A stretch of DNA of 64,000 bases from Rhodospirillales bacterium (GTDB lineage Bacteria > Pseudomonadota > Alphaproteobacteria > Rhodospirillales > Casp-alpha2): positions 55,785-119,784 of the forward strand of contig JAEPMA010000010.1 of assembly GCA_017644185.1 (NCBI GenBank). Direction: 5' to 3'. The notes below the pieces were generated by a model. That model was not told the origin of the DNA and made no database searches. It saw nothing but the letters and a program-made list of their open reading frames with translations. Position numbers and translations under genes: made by a program. Every line of letters starts with the position of its first letter. The stretch's first letter is position 1. Positions 61,256 through 64,000 of this stretch are shown here, one piece after another.

Positions 61256-62038
61256 ATGATCCGAAATTGTATCAGCGCCCTGGCCATTGGCATCGTCATG
61301 ACTTCCACCGCCGTGGCCGAAGATATCGTCGATATCGCCGCGCAGGTCGCTGCCGCCGGGCACGATGTGCCGTCCCCGGGCGTTCTTAAAAGGGCGTGCG
61401 ATCAGGACGCGTTATGCGCCGCCCGGTTTATTCGTGATCGTATTGGGGACGGGGCGGCGATCGTGCCGGCTGAACCGAAGGATAAGAAATCCGGCTGGAC
61501 CAAATCTGCACCCCTGCACCACGTCAGTGTCGGGACGGACGGGCGGATGATCATCGCGCCCCGCCGGTTCGACGAACGGGCGATCGTCGCCGCACTCGCG
61601 CGCGCGCGTGGATCAGGGGAGGTGTTCTCGACCCTCGTTATTGATCTCCGCAAACTCGACAAGGCCGACAGTACCGACAACATGCGAAGGACGGCGGCCC
61701 TGTTCACGGGGATGCAGGATCGTGCCTTCCAACTCACCTATGCTACCGGCCGCGCCGTCGATTGGACCGTGCCGAAGCCGCAAAGGAAGGTCGATGGCTT
61801 CAGACTAGAGGTCTGGACCGATCACGAAATTGACGCCGACGCCGAGACCTTCGCGGCTTTGCTCCGGAAGTTCGCGAATGCCCGCATATTCGGCGAGGAC
61901 TCGCGGGCCAAGGGATATCTCAAGACGACTGTTCCGGTCACCCACGGTTGGGCGCTCGAGATCCCGACAGGGCGGATCAGCGTACCGGGCGTGGATCTTA
62001 CAGGTGGTCTCCTCGTCGACGGCCGGGTGCCGGAGTAG
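61256..62038 (+). CDS. Exported protein resembling a degenerate S41 peptidase core
   Basis: The 260-residue protein has a signal peptide (cleavage near A-V-A-E, residue 22). The mature part has an F-S-T-L-V-I-D-L-R strand, an E-V-W-T-D-H-E-I-D-A-D-A-E-T-F-A segment, and N-A-R-I-F-G-E-D-S-R-A-K-G. These follow the order of the C-terminal-processing peptidase fold (D-L-R, then S-A-A-E, then G-E-x-T-x-G). The catalytic serine position is occupied by D-A-E, so proteolysis is unlikely. It may be a binding-only relative or simply a fold resemblance. Its TAG stop sits at the start of a family B repeat. Confidence 0.6.
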   Translation: MIRNCISALAIGIVMTSTAVAEDIVDIAAQVAAAGHDVPSPGVLKRACDQDALCAARFIRDRIGDGAAIVPAEPKDKKSGWTKSAPLHHVSVGTDGRMIIAPRRFDERAIVAALARARGSGEVFSTLVIDLRKLDKADSTDNMRRTAALFTGMQDRAFQLTYATGRAVDWTVPKPQRKVDGFRLEVWTDHEIDADAETFAALLRKFANARIFGEDSRAKGYLKTTVPVTHGWALEIPTGRISVPGVDLTGGLLVDGRVPE

Positions 62039-62040
62039 GT

Positions 62041-62137
62041 CCCTCACCCGGCTCGCGTTGCTCGCCACCCTCTCCCAAGGGAGAGGGATATTGGCGCCAG
62101 GGTTCCTTCTCCCTTGGGAGAAGGACAGGATGAGGGG
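62041..62137. repeat. Palindromic repeat, family B, copy 2
   Basis: It begins CCCTCACCCGGCTCGCG, has internal CTCTCCC/GGGAGAG and TTCTCCC/GGGAGAA hairpins and ends ATGAGGG. It shares its first 40 or so bases with the copy at 43221-43337 except for two changes, and the identity extends back into the GGAGTAGG that carries the upstream stop codon. Confidence 0.78.
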
Positions 62138-62196
62138 AATGCGCGCTTGCGATGGGTAAGGGGGATAAGTCACAAACCTTTCACTTGAGAAAACAC

Positions 62197-62212
62197 TACA
62201 AATATTCTTGTA
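62197..62212 (+). promoter_or_regulatory. Candidate ArsR operator
   Basis: TACAA and TTGTA flank a six-base AT-rich centre, ending seven bases before the arsR ATG. The element overlaps a possible -10 region (TATTCT), so binding here would block transcription. ArsR proteins bind such AT-rich dyads; no other dyad is visible in the gap after the repeat. Confidence 0.55.
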
Positions 62213-62219
62213 ATGTCTG

Positions 62220-62570
62220 ATGCAAAGCAGCACCGCCATAGACGCCCTTAGCGCGCTTGCCCAGACCGACCGCCTGGCGGCGTTCCGGCTTGTTCTTAAT
62301 GCAGGCCCGGACGGGTTGGCGTCGGGCCGCATCGCAGAAGGACTGGGTGTGCAGCCGACCCGGATGTCGTTTCACTTGAACACGCTGGAACGCGCGGGCG
62401 TGCTTTATTCCCGGCGTGACGGCAGGCACGTTCTTTATTCGGTTAATCTGCGGCTGATGCGCGATTTATTGGGGTTTCTGACCGATGAATGCTGTGGCGG
62501 CCACCCGGAGATTTGTGCCGAACTCTCACCCAAAACCAAGAAAACCCGCGTATTGGAGGAAACACCGTGA
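62220..62570 (+). CDS. arsR: Arsenic-responsive ArsR-family repressor
   Basis: The 116-residue winged-helix repressor has A-L-A-Q-T-D-R-L-A-A-F-R-L-V, I-A-E-G-L-G-V-Q-P-T-R-M-S-F-H-L recognition helix and wing R-R-D-G-R-H-V-L-Y-S. The C-terminal C-C-x6-C (91, 92, 99) resembles the Acidithiobacillus-type As(III) site rather than the E. coli C-V-C site in the DNA-binding helix. There is no Shine-Dalgarno; the ATG lies a few bases after the likely transcript start, so it may be nearly leaderless. Its stop overlaps the arsC ATG. Confidence 0.9.
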   Translation: MQSSTAIDALSALAQTDRLAAFRLVLNAGPDGLASGRIAEGLGVQPTRMSFHLNTLERAGVLYSRRDGRHVLYSVNLRLMRDLLGFLTDECCGGHPEICAELSPKTKKTRVLEETP

Positions 62571-63091
62571 TGGACGGGAACCACGATAACAACGTCAAGA
62601 ATGTACTGTTTCTCTGCACCGGCAATTCGGCGCGCTCGATCCTCGCCGAAGCAATCCTCAACCGCGAGGGAATGGGACGGTTCCGCGCGTTTTCGGCGGG
62701 TTCGAACCCGACGGGTAAGGTACATCCCTATGCCGTCGATATCCTCAAGCTCAACAATCATCCGGTCGAAGATCTGAGATCCAAGGCGTGGGACGAGTTC
62801 GCCGAAGAGGGGGCGCCTGAGCTCGATTTCGTGTTCACGGTCTGCGACAACGCAGCCGGCGAAGTTTGCCCGATCTGGCCGGGTCAGCCGATGACGGCGC
62901 ATTGGGGCGTGCCGGACCCGGCGGCGGTTGAAGGCAACGAAGCGGAAAAGAGGCTCGCCTTCGCTGACACCTATCGCTTCATGACGAACCGCATTTCGAT
63001 CTTCGTGAACCTGCCACTTACGTCCATCGACAAGCTCTCCCTCCAGGCGCGTCTCGACGAAATCGGGCAGCAATTCCCCGACAGCGCCTGA
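62570..63091 (+). CDS. arsC: Arsenate reductase, low-molecular-weight phosphatase type
   Basis: The 173-residue enzyme reduces arsenate to arsenite with thioredoxin- or glutaredoxin-supplied electrons. The P-loop F-L-C-T-G-N-S-A-R-S has the catalytic Cys16 and Arg22 (C-x5-R), and V-F-T-V-C-D-N-A-A-G and W-G-V-P-D-P follow in the usual order with the general-acid Asp. The ATG at 62570 overlaps the arsR stop; a GTG one codon earlier is possible, and GGAGGA serves both. Confidence 0.93.
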   Translation: MDGNHDNNVKNVLFLCTGNSARSILAEAILNREGMGRFRAFSAGSNPTGKVHPYAVDILKLNNHPVEDLRSKAWDEFAEEGAPELDFVFTVCDNAAGEVCPIWPGQPMTAHWGVPDPAAVEGNEAEKRLAFADTYRFMTNRISIFVNLPLTSIDKLSLQARLDEIGQQFPDSA

Positions 63092-63107
63092 GAGGATCAC
63101 GAACCGA

Positions 63108-63785
63108 ATGAACATGCATCCGTTCCAGCGCCGCCTGTTATCCGAATTCGTCGGCACGGCGGGCCTTCTGGCAACCGTGATCGGTTCCGGCATCATGGCG
63201 GAACGTTTGGCCGACGGAAATGTCGCCATCGCGCTTCTGGGAAATACCATCGCCACCGGCGCAATGCTGGTGGTGCTGATTACCGTATTCGGGCCGCTGT
63301 CGGGGGCGCATTTTAACCCCGCCGTGACGTTCGCATTCATGCTGCGAAGAGAGATCGAAAAGCATCATGCGATTTTCTATATCGTCGTTCAGGTCGCGGG
63401 GGCGGTAACGGGCATGATCGTCGCGCATGCCATGTTCGAAGAGCAGATTTTCCAGCTATCGACCAAGGTGCGCAGCGGCCCGGCGCAGATGTTCTCCGAA
63501 GCGGTGGCGACGTTCGGTCTCGTGCTGACGATTTTCGGTGCCGTCAAGCATCGCCCGGATGCGGTGGCGTGGCTGGTCGGACTCTACATCACCGCGGCTT
63601 ACTGGTTTACGGCGTCGACCAGTTTCGCCAATCCCGCCGTGACCGTTGCGCGTTCTTTGACCGACACGTTTTCGGGTATTCAGCCCGCCGACGCGCCGTT
63701 TTTTATCCTGTTCCAGTTTGTGGGCGCGGCGTTCGCGGTGCTCATCGCCGGGCATCTGGCGTACTTCGACAAAGCTGACGACTAA
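63108..63785 (+). CDS. aqpS: Aquaglyceroporin-like channel (AqpS type)
   Basis: The 225-residue membrane channel has six membrane segments and two half-helices with N-P-A motifs at 70-72 (H-F-N-P-A-V-T) and 175-177 (F-A-N-P-A-V-T). The selectivity-filter Arg follows at 182. In Sinorhizobium meliloti an aquaporin in the ars operon replaces the arsenite pump and lets ArsC-generated arsenite flow out. The same role is inferred from its place 17 bases after arsC. No ArsB or Acr3 pump gene follows in the window. Confidence 0.9.
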   Translation: MNMHPFQRRLLSEFVGTAGLLATVIGSGIMAERLADGNVAIALLGNTIATGAMLVVLITVFGPLSGAHFNPAVTFAFMLRREIEKHHAIFYIVVQVAGAVTGMIVAHAMFEEQIFQLSTKVRSGPAQMFSEAVATFGLVLTIFGAVKHRPDAVAWLVGLYITAAYWFTASTSFANPAVTVARSLTDTFSGIQPADAPFFILFQFVGAAFAVLIAGHLAYFDKADD

Positions 63786-63788
63786 ATT

Positions 63789-63927
63789 GTCATCCCGGGC
63801 GCGGCGGCTTTGGCGCTAAGACCCGGGACCCATTTCAACCTTACGCCAAGTAGCCGGACAGGTCCCGGATCGCAAGCCTCGCGCCGTCACCCTCCGGTTG
63901 CCGGCTCGGCTAACGTCCGGGATGACG
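63789..63927. repeat. Palindromic repeat, family A, long variant
   Basis: It begins GTCATCCCGGG, ends CCGGGATGACG, and contains inner arms (GACCCGGGACCCAT and AGGTCCCGGAT). It has longer and less regular stems than the other family A copies, and lies immediately after the aquaporin stop, where it may end the ars transcript. Bases 63928-64000 contain nothing I can identify. Confidence 0.65.
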
Positions 63928-64000
63928 TGAGGGGAGCGTTGCCAAAACTTGTCATGGGCAAGTAGGCTTCTCGCGCCTGCCACATTCGAAAGCCGTATCC

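Overview
The window is a chromosomal segment of an alphaproteobacterium, most plausibly a member of the Rhodospirillales or a close relative. The inference rests on family content: an EipA/DUF1134 envelope protein, DUF2336, two DUF2927 proteins, the alphaproteobacterial TIGR02186 membrane protein, an ELM1-like protein, an LdtR-like MarR regulator, the sdhE-mfd pair beside recG, and a glnB-glnA operon. The sequence is GC-rich and densely coding on both strands, with many convergent gene pairs sharing four bases at their stop codons. I see no rRNA, tRNA, CRISPR array, insertion sequence or phage gene; most of it looks like stable core chromosome with a few accessory patches.

Layout. 1-4285: a PAS-domain protein running off the left edge, EipA, DUF2336, an aldo/keto reductase, a BolA-like protein and a small membrane-anchored coiled-coil protein. 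4286-4955: a gene-poor stretch. 4956-8656: tkt, class I fructose-bisphosphate aldolase and rpe, a carbon-metabolism operon. 8657-11823: a reverse-strand unit made of two TSUP permeases, a TIGR02186 protein and a universal stress protein. 12101-18630: AsmA-like protein, CPA2 cation/proton antiporter, and three exported proteins (two of them tandem DUF2927 paralogues). 18835-25478: a type I secretion exporter with two different ABC half-transporters and a HlyD-type adaptor. 25482-35433: Nudix hydrolase, cyclic-nucleotide-binding protein, haloacetate-dehalogenase-like hydrolase, DUF502, recG, sdhE, mfd, and a HAD dehalogenase divergent from a GntR regulator around a perfect palindrome.

35430-39121 is a six-gene reverse-strand block that holds a three-subunit cobalt-type nitrile hydratase/thiocyanate hydrolase homologue (beta subunit split into two genes), glutaryl-CoA dehydrogenase, a DsbA-family protein and an unrecognised protein. 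39298-51319: a GGDEF-EAL protein with degenerate GGDEF, ubiX, a lipoprotein, an alpha/beta hydrolase, pyrE, a TPR-sulfotransferase overlapping an ELM1-like gene and a hydroxypyruvate-isomerase-like gene, an FAH-family enzyme, MarR and LysR regulators and a DMT exporter. 51333-57434: a RadD-like helicase, parE, a YciA thioesterase, a 31-residue membrane peptide and small exported or membrane proteins.

57513-60308 is the nitrogen-control segment: glnA and glnB behind a near-consensus sigma-54 promoter, and divergent from them two tiny overlapping genes, the second a four-cysteine zinc-ribbon protein, behind a leader with a nested hairpin. 60339-63785: a CbiX-like protein, an exported protein resembling an inactive S41 peptidase, and an arsR-arsC-aquaporin operon that uses a channel in place of an arsenite pump. 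Two families of dispersed palindromic repeats occupy several intergenic gaps.
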